Of a DNA stretch of 5,746 nt, positions 1 through 5,185 are shown piece by piece. The notes under the pieces were generated by a model that was not told the origin of the DNA, ran no database searches, and saw only the letters and a list, made by a program, of their open reading frames with translations. Source of the stretch: Salinivirga sp035268865. Its GTDB lineage: Bacteria > Bacteroidota > Bacteroidia > Bacteroidales > Salinivirgaceae. Numbering within the stretch: position 1 is the stretch's first letter; every line of letters begins with the position of its first letter. A program made the position numbers and the translations under genes. Location of the stretch: NCBI RefSeq assembly GCF_035268865.1, contig NZ_DATFKB010000218.1, forward strand, positions 1-5,746, written 5' to 3'.

Positions 1-1
1 G

Positions 2-106
2 ACGAATGGACTTTCTAAAAAATCACAAAAAACACCAACGAAAGAAATTAAACTGGCAGAACAGCGCAAAGCTGATTATCTGTCACGAAAAGGAGGTAAA
101 ACATGA
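2..106 (+). CDS. RelE/HigB-type toxin, C-terminal fragment (partial at left edge)
   Basis: An open frame enters from the left edge and gives 34 residues before a TGA stop. It is lysine-rich and includes KKSQKTPTKEIKLAEQRKADY. This is the characteristic tail of Gp49/HigB-like toxins (RelE/ParE superfamily), which usually carry a KKxQKTPxxEIxxA helix at the C-terminus. Proteins of this family are ribosome-associated mRNA interferases neutralised by a partner antitoxin. The stop codon overlaps the ATG of the next gene in an ATGA junction, so the two genes are translationally coupled in toxin-first order, as in higBA modules. Only about a third of the toxin is visible, so its catalytic residues cannot be checked. 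The assignment rests on the tail motif and the adjacent antitoxin. Confidence 0.8.
   Translation, partial: TNGLSKKSQKTPTKEIKLAEQRKADYLSRKGGKT
90..97 (+). promoter_or_regulatory. Perfect Shine-Dalgarno site for the antitoxin gene
   Basis: AAGGAGGT lies five bases before the ATG at 103, inside the end of the toxin gene. It is a full-strength ribosome binding site, whereas the other genes in the window have a partial site or none. It fixes the antitoxin start and would favour antitoxin over toxin synthesis. It also hints that this cassette came from a lineage that relies on Shine-Dalgarno initiation. Confidence 0.85.
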
Positions 107-381
107 GTGATTTACAAGCTTATATCAGCGACCGTAAAAAACGAGATACCGAATTTGCCAAGGGGTACGACGAAGGATTCCGAAGCTTTAAAATTGGTGT
201 TCTCCTAAAGCGAGCCCGTGAAGAAGCCGGATTGACTCAGGATGAGCTCGCCAAACAATTAAACACAAAAAAAACAGCTATCTCGCGAATCGAGAACCAT
301 GCCGAAGACATTCGTCTTTCAACTTTGGAGAAGTATGCCCAGGCATTTGGAAAAAAGCTCAGAGTTGAACTCGTAGAGTGA
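103..381 (+). CDS. higA: XRE-family helix-turn-helix antitoxin (HigA-like)
   Basis: This 92-residue protein is the likely antitoxin and autorepressor of the toxin encoded just upstream. An N-terminal helical segment (residues 1-28, with DTEFAKGYDEGF) precedes an XRE/Cro-type HTH at about residues 30-85. The recognition region is GLTQDELAKQLNTKKTAISRIEN (43-65, quoted only as a landmark by its ends GLTQ and RIEN), followed by the stabilising helix STLEKYAQAFGKKL. The size and order match HigA-like antitoxins of type II modules that follow their toxin gene. The start is set by the strong ribosome binding site and the 4-base overlap with the toxin stop. The gene ends five bases before the R'' end of an attC site, so the pair forms a compact cassette; addiction modules are typical cargo of large integrons, where they stabilise the array. 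The symbol is by family resemblance, not by a search. Confidence 0.85.
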   Translation: MSDLQAYISDRKKRDTEFAKGYDEGFRSFKIGVLLKRAREEAGLTQDELAKQLNTKKTAISRIENHAEDIRLSTLEKYAQAFGKKLRVELVE

Positions 382-386
382 GGCAG

Positions 387-475
387 GCATAACCAGCGGT
401 TCGCGCGGACTCGTTTTGGTTTTGAGACTTTAGCAACGTTGGTTTTCTCGCCGCACAACCGCCAGACCGTTAGCC
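387..475 (+). other. attC recombination site 1 (end of the toxin-antitoxin cassette)
   Basis: This 89-base imperfect palindrome follows the antitoxin stop. Its outer R'' end GCATAAC (387-393) pairs with R' GTTAGCC (469-475). Inside, GCGGTT (396-401) pairs with AACCGC (457-462), and GCGCGG (403-408) pairs with CCGCAC (451-456) with one mismatch. C402 and A409 have no partner on the right arm. Such extra bases on the L'' side are the orientation mark of attC folded as a single strand, and they place the gene to the left, as observed. Recombination would be expected after G469. The gap between R'' and L'' (2 bases) is shorter than between L' and R' (6 bases). Confidence 0.8.
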
Positions 476-510
476 TCCAAAGCTATCATTCCAAAATGGA
501 AATAGGGCCG

Positions 511-900
511 CTACTTTTCAGCTTTCAAAGGATTGCCAAACGATACCCAGCCAAATAGAACGGCCAAGATTGAGTAACCAATTGCGGCTATCCAAATTTC
601 AATATTCTCAGGGGAAGAAAAAGCTGAATTACTTAATAGCAAACCACCAACCATAAAATGAGTGAAATTCCCAATTGCCACAGGCTTGCTATATATCCCG
701 CCGATTAAATTCCCTTTTGCCATCCAGTTAAGCATTGCAAAAGCAAAGTACAGCGATCCCGTTATTTGCAGGAACAAAGTGTTTAGATCAGCTGGTTCTA
801 CACCGAAAAAGCCTAGAATTTCACCGGGAAGAAAGGTAAAGCAAATCCCTAAAAATCCCATTACTAATGAACTCGCTATCATCAATATTTTAGTATTCAT
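511..900 (-). CDS. Small four-helix integral membrane protein, unknown function
   Basis: A 129-residue hydrophobic protein with four predicted membrane helices at about residues 4-24, 41-60, 75-93 and 102-121. The first helix may be an uncleaved signal anchor. Conserved-looking polar spots are NWMAKGNLIGGIYSKP between helices 2 and 3 and the NFTH motif at the start of helix 3. Proteins of this shape are common as hypotheticals in Bacteroidota and resemble DoxX/DUF4345-like small membrane proteins, but I cannot name a family securely. It is the last gene of the minus-strand operon, 48 bases after the probable anti-sigma gene, with no clear Shine-Dalgarno site. It may be a target or accessory of the sigma-factor module, or only co-transcribed. 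Confidence 0.75.
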   Translation of the reverse strand: MNTKILMIASSLVMGFLGICFTFLPGEILGFFGVEPADLNTLFLQITGSLYFAFAMLNWMAKGNLIGGIYSKPVAIGNFTHFMVGGLLLSNSAFSSPENIEIWIAAIGYSILAVLFGWVSFGNPLKAEK

Positions 901-948
901 AATAAATGGTCTTTTAATTTTTAGATTTTAAAATTGATCTTCACAAGA

Positions 949-1551
949 CTATTCCAGCCTTTCTTTGATAACTTGTAAATCGATTATCATCGGATCTATT
1001 TCGTTGCGTTGCTTTTTTAACCTTTTCCAAAATTCAATTCCCACAAAAAAAACAATTGCTAAGCTCACTCCAAAATGGATCATCAGTTGCCACGTAATGC
1101 TGAAGTCACTAAGTACATCTACATACACCATGTTTATCCCCGTTAAAAGCATTATACTGTACACTGGTATGATATAGCGGAGAAATACTTTTCGATATAA
1201 AAGCTTTTTAATCGCTTTGGTTATGTAGGAATAGCTGTCAACCCGCAGGTGGTCTGCTTTTTTCAACGAAGTTCTATACCAGGCAAAACCGGTACCCAAA
1301 ACCATCTCTACAGACAACACAAGAATTCCGCTATACACCCACCATGAGGCCTCCTGCATAAAATAAACTACGCACCAAAGGAAAATTATTGAGCAGACAA
1401 AAAGGATACTGCATATAACATTATTCAATCTTGTCTTTCGCTGAATTTGTTGAAATTCATCAAGCCTGGACGACAGGTTTTGATCAATGCCTATATCTTC
1501 TTTCGGTGTTTTCTGGGACTTCCAATCCTTCTTTAGTTCATCAATATTCAT
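949..1551 (-). CDS. Four-helix membrane protein, probable anti-sigma factor
   Basis: This 200-residue protein has a soluble N-terminal segment (1-44, starting MNIDELKKDWKSQ). Four membrane helices follow at about 45-65, 71-91, 124-144 and 153-173, then a charged C-terminal tail rich in Lys, Arg and Glu. Its start overlaps the end of the ECF sigma gene by 11 bases, so the two are translationally coupled. In ECF operons the gene directly after the sigma factor normally encodes its membrane-bound anti-sigma. The short cytoplasmic N-terminus with a D/E-L-K-x-x-W pattern resembles Bacteroidota proteins found in that position. No zinc-binding HxxxCxxC anti-sigma motif is present, so the sigma-binding function is inferred from context and topology only. 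The protein could instead be a membrane sensor or another target. Confidence 0.75.
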   Translation of the reverse strand: MNIDELKKDWKSQKTPKEDIGIDQNLSSRLDEFQQIQRKTRLNNVICSILFVCSIIFLWCVVYFMQEASWWVYSGILVLSVEMVLGTGFAWYRTSLKKADHLRVDSYSYITKAIKKLLYRKVFLRYIIPVYSIMLLTGINMVYVDVLSDFSITWQLMIHFGVSLAIVFFVGIEFWKRLKKQRNEIDPMIIDLQVIKERLE

Positions 1552-2062
1552 GATTTTCTGGCATTAGGCTTTGAAGTTCTTTTTTGATTCGATTTATTTT
1601 AACTCCCACGTAGTTTGTTGAAATACCCACCACCTTTGAAATTTGCTTATAACTCAAATCTTCTAAGTACAACGAAATTATAATACGATCCTGCTTTTCC
1701 AGTTTACTGATGCAGTTGTTGAGATCCCGAAGAGCCGGCAACGGATCTTTGCGGACTTTGAATGTTTTGTCACTCTTAAAAGTTGAAAAGTCTCCAGGAT
1801 TACGATGAATACTTTCCAACCGTTGTTGTTTTTTTTTAAATGTAAGGGCGGTGTTGACCGTAATTCGATAAATCCATGTAGTGATTTTGGCCTCACCACG
1901 AAAGGATTCCAGATTTTCCCAGATGTTAAGCAGTACTTGCTGAAAAAGATCCTCTACCTCACTTTCTTCATGGAGATATCCGTAGCACAATCTATAAATC
2001 TTATCGCTGTGTTCATTGTAAAGCGCTATAAACCGGGACTTTTTTGATTTAGTCACTTGCAT
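1541..2062 (-). CDS. ECF-type RNA polymerase sigma factor
   Basis: This 173-residue sigma-70 family protein of the extracytoplasmic-function group directs RNA polymerase to a small regulon. Region 2 covers about residues 11-75, with FIALYNEHSDKIYRLCYGYL, then EDLFQQVLLNIWENLESF (core binding), then TWIYRITVNTAL (the -10 recognition helix). A variable linker follows, then region 4 at about 116-164, with ISKLEKQDRIIISLYLEDLSYKQI and the HTH VGISTNYVGVKINRIKK. The ATG at 2062 is chosen because the frame upstream of it (to 2131) lies inside the hydrolase gene and does not look like sigma sequence; GGAAG precedes it weakly. It overlaps the hydrolase stop by 14 bases and the next gene by 11, indicating one coupled operon. 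Autoregulation through the upstream promoter is likely but not shown. Confidence 0.92.
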   Translation of the reverse strand: MQVTKSKKSRFIALYNEHSDKIYRLCYGYLHEESEVEDLFQQVLLNIWENLESFRGEAKITTWIYRITVNTALTFKKKQQRLESIHRNPGDFSTFKSDKTFKVRKDPLPALRDLNNCISKLEKQDRIIISLYLEDLSYKQISKVVGISTNYVGVKINRIKKELQSLMPENHEY

Positions 2063-2987
2063 TGAAATATGCTTCCATTGTTTGATAAAACCATTCAGGA
2101 TCATCCAGCATGATGAAATGCTTTGCTTCACCAGCTACCTTAAGCGTTTTATCTTCAAGCTGTTCATATTGGTTGCGGGCTGTTTGCATAATTTGGGATT
2201 TACTAACAGTACCTTGTTCACCGCTGGAAATATTCCCTGCCAACATGACCAGAACAGGAATTTCTATCTCCTTGATATCGTCCCGAAGATCAGTTTGCAT
2301 AATATCAGCCATCGCGTTTACGACTGTTGTGCGATCGGATTGCATCGACCACTCCAATACGTTCTCAAGATCCTTTTCAGCACTGACCATAGTTTGCAGG
2401 GTATTCCTTTGTCGATTTCGATATGCTATCGAATCCATTTGATTCACTTGATTTTTTAACATTTGCCTCGGAAATTGTACATCCTGCTCTGTAACCCCTG
2501 GTTGCATCAAGGCGGCCAAAAAAGGATACGCATCTACAACAATTCCTTTTTGAACTAACTGCTCGTTCTCAGATGTTATAATCAGTGTTAACACCCCACC
2601 TAAACTGTGTCCCACGATTAATCCGGGCTCACGGTCTTTAATATAATTTGTTATCTCTTTATTCATAGTTTCCAGAAATGGAGTCTTTCCGGTTGCCGGC
2701 TTTTGGGCAAAACCAGCTAACGTAAAAACATGGCACTCATATTGATCCTTGAAACGATTCACGGTGCCTTCCCAAACATCCCCGCTACTTGCAAGACCAG
2801 GAATAAGGTAGATGGGCGGACCTGAACCATATACTTCAACTGTAAAAGCCTCCTGCTCGTAAACCTTTTTGGGTTCTAAATCCTGAGCTTCCAGTAATAA
2901 AGGAATAAGCATTAATAATTTTGTAAGGAGTGTACTAAAGAAAAACTTCGCTGTATAGCTGTGTAATATTTGCTTTTTGATATTCAT
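2049..2987 (-). CDS. Exported alpha/beta hydrolase
   Basis: A 312-residue alpha/beta-hydrolase fold protein. The hydrophobic stretch at about residues 14-34, ending LLLEAQDL after a basic N-terminus, is a plausible signal peptide, so it probably acts in the periplasm. The oxyanion-loop region is LIPGLASSGDVWE (61-73). The nucleophile elbow is GHSLGG (126-131) with Ser128, and the catalytic His is in GEAKHFIMLDDPEWF (His290). The usual acid position after strand 7 (VLVMLAGNISSGEQ) has no Asp; Asp152 in VVDAYPF, after strand 6, is the likely acid. The ATG at 2987 is preferred over an upstream TTG at 3053 because it has AGAGG seven bases upstream and begins directly with a signal-like sequence. 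It is the first gene of the operon, overlapping the sigma gene by 14 bases. The substrate is unknown; a lipid or ester is plausible. Confidence 0.88.
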   Translation of the reverse strand: MNIKKQILHSYTAKFFFSTLLTKLLMLIPLLLEAQDLEPKKVYEQEAFTVEVYGSGPPIYLIPGLASSGDVWEGTVNRFKDQYECHVFTLAGFAQKPATGKTPFLETMNKEITNYIKDREPGLIVGHSLGGVLTLIITSENEQLVQKGIVVDAYPFLAALMQPGVTEQDVQFPRQMLKNQVNQMDSIAYRNRQRNTLQTMVSAEKDLENVLEWSMQSDRTTVVNAMADIMQTDLRDDIKEIEIPVLVMLAGNISSGEQGTVSKSQIMQTARNQYEQLEDKTLKVAGEAKHFIMLDDPEWFYQTMEAYFNASD

Positions 2988-2994
2988 GTTAAAA

Positions 2995-2999
2995 CCTCT
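2995..2999 (-). promoter_or_regulatory. Ribosome binding site that decides the hydrolase start
   Basis: On the - strand AGAGG lies seven bases before the ATG at 2987. No comparable site precedes the in-frame TTG at 3053, so the shorter protein with the exposed signal peptide is preferred. Confidence 0.6.
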
Positions 3000-3053
3000 G
3001 AATGTTAGAGTTAATAAAGTATTTTTAACTGCATCTACCTTTTTAGACTCCAA

Positions 3054-3352
3054 ATTCAGATTTTATTACAGATTTTTATGTAATTTTTTTCTTACATCCA
3101 GCCCGACTGTTCTTCTAAACTGTTAGTTAGAAATATATTAGTAGTAATCAAGAATACTGGGGTAATGTTTTGAAACTCTCCATTGTAGTATTGTTCATCA
3201 AATGCCGGCTCATACAGAGATGTGAACTAACTGGGTCATATTATTCGAAGTACCACATTCCTCTGAATAATTTTTAGAGGTGATATCACTTTTTAATAAA
3301 ATGATTATACTGCCTTAATTAACATTTATATAATTGCATTCTTACGTTATAC
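3054..3352. other. Non-coding stretch upstream of the minus-strand operon
   Basis: I see no convincing gene in this AT-rich 300-base stretch. It must contain the promoter of the minus-strand operon. Besides the TTACA/TGTAA element it has TTCTAA-N8-TTAGAA (3113-3132) with the same 8-base spacing, and a weak stem ATTATTC (3240-3246) / GAATAAT (3265-3271) followed by five T on the + strand. GTTATAC at 3346-3352 matches the R' end of the later attC exactly, but no matching left arm lies upstream of it. I could not find a clean Bacteroidota TTTG / TAnnTTTG promoter; TATATTTC on the - strand near 3132-3139 is the closest -7 match and lacks a well-spaced partner. Confidence 0.6.
3065..3097. promoter_or_regulatory. 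Candidate operator: two overlapping inverted repeats upstream of the sigma operon
   Basis: Three half-sites alternate in orientation at an exact 13-base period: TTACA (3066-3070), TGTAA (3079-3083) and TTACA (3092-3096). Adjacent pairs form ATTACA-N8-TGTAAT and ATGTAA-N8-TTACAT, which share the middle half-site. The element lies about 80-110 bases upstream of the hydrolase start, where an operon promoter would be expected. It could be an operator for a dimeric regulator that binds in mutually exclusive or cooperative registers. The local AT-richness makes chance a real alternative. Confidence 0.35.
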
Positions 3353-3466
3353 TCCTAACACGCGCATTTATTAGCGGACACGCTTCGCCAGGTCTTGCCC
3401 CTCTTGGTTTTACGACTCTTCTTTCGTTAGTTGCTAATTCAACATTAATCCGCATGCAGGTTATGC
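3353..3466 (+). other. Degenerate attC-like site
   Basis: The right end has an intact R'-like GTTATGC (3460-3466). GCGCAT (3362-3367) is complementary to ATGCGC (3463-3468), and GCGGA (3374-3378) is complementary to TCCGC (3449-3453), enclosing a variable loop. The left R'' core is damaged: the symmetric position reads GCATTTA instead of GCATAAC. An alternative R'' is TCCTAAC at 3353-3359, but it needs extra unpaired bases in the left arm. This is either a decayed attC or a diverged relative. It would mark the boundary between the sigma-factor interval and the lipoprotein cassette. Confidence 0.5.
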
Positions 3467-3546
3467 GCAATGTCGTTATGTGTCTTTCAAAGAAATTATC
3501 AAAAAATTGATCTCAACTAAACCCTTTTGTTTTCAGTACACCGGTT

Positions 3547-4368
3547 ATGATTAAGAAAATTATTAATCACCTGGCATTAGCTCTTCTATTACTGATTTTG
3601 ATGTCGTGTAGCAATAAAAGCCCTCAAGATTTAAGTGGATTTTTGTCTGAATCGAACAATGTAAGCCCAATTTTCAATAGCTACAGCGGTATAAGGCCTC
3701 CTATCAGTATTGATCCATCTAATAATGATAAAATCATCATTTATCAGCATGAGACATTCAATCCCCGAATAAGACCTAACTGTTATATACATAGGAATCT
3801 TATTCCTGAGGTTATTTTGAAGCTTCAAGATAGTAATACGCATATCTATTTTTTATGTTCGAATGCTACCGATTCAAGATTTGATAGAAGTGATGGCGGA
3901 AACTACATATATCACAGAGTAGACGAATTGCGAGCCATTTTAGAGGAATTACGTGTAGCTGGAGTTAGCCCAGAAAATATATATTTGGCGGGTTATTCTG
4001 CTGGTGCATGGACATCATTAATGGCCAATTCATTAATTGAGGACCGATTATTTAACGGCATCATTGGATTAGCACCTGCATTTGCAGGCAAAAGAAAATC
4101 GCGTGAACATAGCAAAGTACGGAGTAGTATAAGAAATGATCAAATTTCAAAGATTATGGAGAGTCAAAACATGAATGCTCTGATTTTTGCCTACGATTAC
4201 GATGAGTATGAAAACACATCTGACTTAAGCTTTCTGACCTCTAATCCAGAATGGAACCTAACTTTTGTCAGTTTTGATTGCGATGAGGGACATAGAACAC
4301 CACATTCTGATTGTAAATTCGAAGAGGCCTTAGAAATAATGAAAGAGTATATAGGTATTCCTTTTTGA
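3547..4368 (+). CDS. Lipoprotein with alpha/beta-hydrolase (serine hydrolase) domain
   Basis: A 273-residue predicted lipoprotein. A basic start and a hydrophobic stretch lead to a lipobox LMSC with Cys21, so it should be membrane-anchored on the periplasmic or outer side. The mature part is an alpha/beta-hydrolase: strand DKIIIYQHE (61-69), nucleophile elbow GYSAGA (149-154) with Ser151, acid candidate Asp219 in FAYDYDEYENTSD, and His249 in DEGHRTPHSDC. Cys246-like and downstream cysteines in this last segment may form a disulfide. It is unrelated in detail to the minus-strand hydrolase. No Shine-Dalgarno site is visible before the ATG. The gene lies 80 bases after the degenerate attC and 60 bases before a good attC, so it reads as a single-gene cassette of secreted-enzyme type. 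Its substrate is unknown. Confidence 0.87.
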   Translation: MIKKIINHLALALLLLILMSCSNKSPQDLSGFLSESNNVSPIFNSYSGIRPPISIDPSNNDKIIIYQHETFNPRIRPNCYIHRNLIPEVILKLQDSNTHIYFLCSNATDSRFDRSDGGNYIYHRVDELRAILEELRVAGVSPENIYLAGYSAGAWTSLMANSLIEDRLFNGIIGLAPAFAGKRKSREHSKVRSSIRNDQISKIMESQNMNALIFAYDYDEYENTSDLSFLTSNPEWNLTFVSFDCDEGHRTPHSDCKFEEALEIMKEYIGIPF

Positions 4369-4428
4369 TGCTGATACAACTTACGGCCATAATTTTAATG
4401 ATTTATAAATATTGCTGAATTCTTGGAA

Positions 4429-4518
4429 ACATAACAAAGTAGCTCAAGTGGACGAGTTTGCGTTTTGAGTTTTAATTATAACTTACAGGATCGCCTCTTA
4501 GCCGCCGAACCGTTATAC
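4429..4518 (+). other. attC recombination site 2 (end of the lipoprotein cassette)
   Basis: This is the most canonical site in the window, 90 bases long. R'' is ACATAAC (4429-4435) and R' is GTTATAC (4512-4518). The left arm GCTCAAGTGGACG (4442-4454) pairs with CGCCTCTTAGC (4492-4502) once C4445 and A4452 are left out, with one T/T opposition (4449 against 4496). This is the same arrangement of extra bases as in the Vibrio cholerae repeat, whose left arm also contains a CTCAAG...GGAC core. The orientation agrees with the + strand gene on its left. The variable loop spans roughly 4455-4491. Spacers are 6 bases on the left and 9 on the right. Confidence 0.85.
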
Positions 4519-4536
4519 TGAATTTAAATTTAGCTC

Positions 4537-5061
4537 ATGTTTCTTCCTGAAGATTTAGTCATAGTAGACGAATACACTTTAAAGCTTCCGTCTGGTTCAA
4601 ATATCTCGGTTCCACTTTCCCAACCAATATTTGATAGTTGGAAGGGAACCCAGCCCGAAGATACATACGGTGGGAAATCAGTTTTAGAATACAATGGGGA
4701 ACCCGTTTTTGCAGAAATATTAATTCTTAGAAAACTGCAAGAAGCTGGTTGGGATGGTGTTTGGGTAGATACATTCAGAGGAAAATTTCTCAATAGTTAT
4801 TACCCAAATAGAGAAGAAGTAGAAATACCTGAAAATTGTTTACAGCTTCTGAATAAAATTGAAAATAAAATCGGTACTAAAAGCGGTTGTTTTGATATTT
4901 ATTGTTGGAAGGGAAATGAAGTCTTATTCGCAGAAGCTAAAAGACAAAGCAAAGATCGTATTCGCAAGTCACAGAAAAAGTGGATTGAAGGTGCCTTAGC
5001 CACAGGTATATCTAGAAAATCGTTGCTAATTGTAGAATGGTCGTCTAACAGTGCAGTATAA
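4537..5061 (+). CDS. Small PD-(D/E)XK nuclease of VRR-NUC type
   Basis: This 174-residue protein carries the signature of the VRR-NUC branch of PD-(D/E)XK nucleases, a metal-dependent DNA-cleaving fold used in repair, restriction and Holliday-junction processing. The core is CFDIYCW (118-124, Asp120), VLFAEAK (129-135, Glu133 and Lys135), then SQKKWIEGAL (145-154, Gln146 and Trp149), ending with a short strand KSLLIVEW. An upstream helix PVFAEILILRKLQEAGW contributes Glu60, matching the N-terminal acidic residue of the family. An additional N-terminal part (1-50) is unassigned. The ATG is 18 bases after the attC R' end with no Shine-Dalgarno site, and the stop codon lies inside the next R''. 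It is therefore a minimal single-gene cassette. A role in defence, repair or recombination is inference; no partner gene is present in this cassette. Confidence 0.8.
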   Translation: MFLPEDLVIVDEYTLKLPSGSNISVPLSQPIFDSWKGTQPEDTYGGKSVLEYNGEPVFAEILILRKLQEAGWDGVWVDTFRGKFLNSYYPNREEVEIPENCLQLLNKIENKIGTKSGCFDIYCWKGNEVLFAEAKRQSKDRIRKSQKKWIEGALATGISRKSLLIVEWSSNSAV

Positions 5062-5176
5062 CCAGCGCGTCAACGCGGACAGGTCTCGACGTTGCGTTGC
5101 GGTTTTGTAATTTAGTAGTTCCAAAGAGCATTTGTAAATAAATTACGTTTTGGCGCCTACCGCATAACCGTTAAGT
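5056..5176 (+). other. attC recombination site 3 (end of the nuclease cassette)
   Basis: This 121-base site has R'' GTATAAC (5056-5062) and R' GTTAAGT (5170-5176); the latter fits the GTTRRRY consensus. The left arm GCGCGTCAACGCGGAC (5065-5080) faces GGCGCCTACCGC (5152-5163) with extra bases on the left. The long loop carries a perfect 8-base stem, GTAATTTA (5107-5114) with TAAATTAC (5139-5146). Its first 22-23 bases are nearly the same as those of site 1 (ATAACCAGCG...CGCGGAC), which suggests one site family. The nuclease stop codon TAA (5059-5061) is part of R''. Confidence 0.8.
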
Positions 5177-5185
5177 GGCTTAGTT

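Noticed and set aside
489..501. TTCCA-AAA-TGGAA as a terminator for the minus-strand operon
   Set aside because: The stem has only five pairs, is AT-rich and has no T-tract on the relevant strand; too weak to call.
2063..2131. Longer N-terminus of the sigma factor
   Set aside because: These 23 codons overlap the hydrolase reading frame and do not resemble sigma region 2; the ATG at 2062 gives a normal ECF length.
2082..2459. Plus-strand open frames opposite the hydrolase gene
   Set aside because: They are antisense shadows of a gene with clear catalytic motifs, and their translations show no recognisable domain.
2988..3053. Longer hydrolase from a TTG start
   Set aside because: It would put 22 polar residues before the signal peptide, and it lacks a ribosome binding site such as that seen before 2987.
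3240..3276. ATTATTC / GAATAAT stem followed by T5 as a + strand terminator
   Set aside because: Seven mostly A-T pairs around an 18-base loop would be unstable, and no + strand gene ends upstream of it.
3346..3352. GTTATAC as the R' end of a further attC
   Set aside because: It matches the R' of site 2, but the 120 bases upstream are AT-rich and contain no complementary left arm or R'' at a plausible distance.
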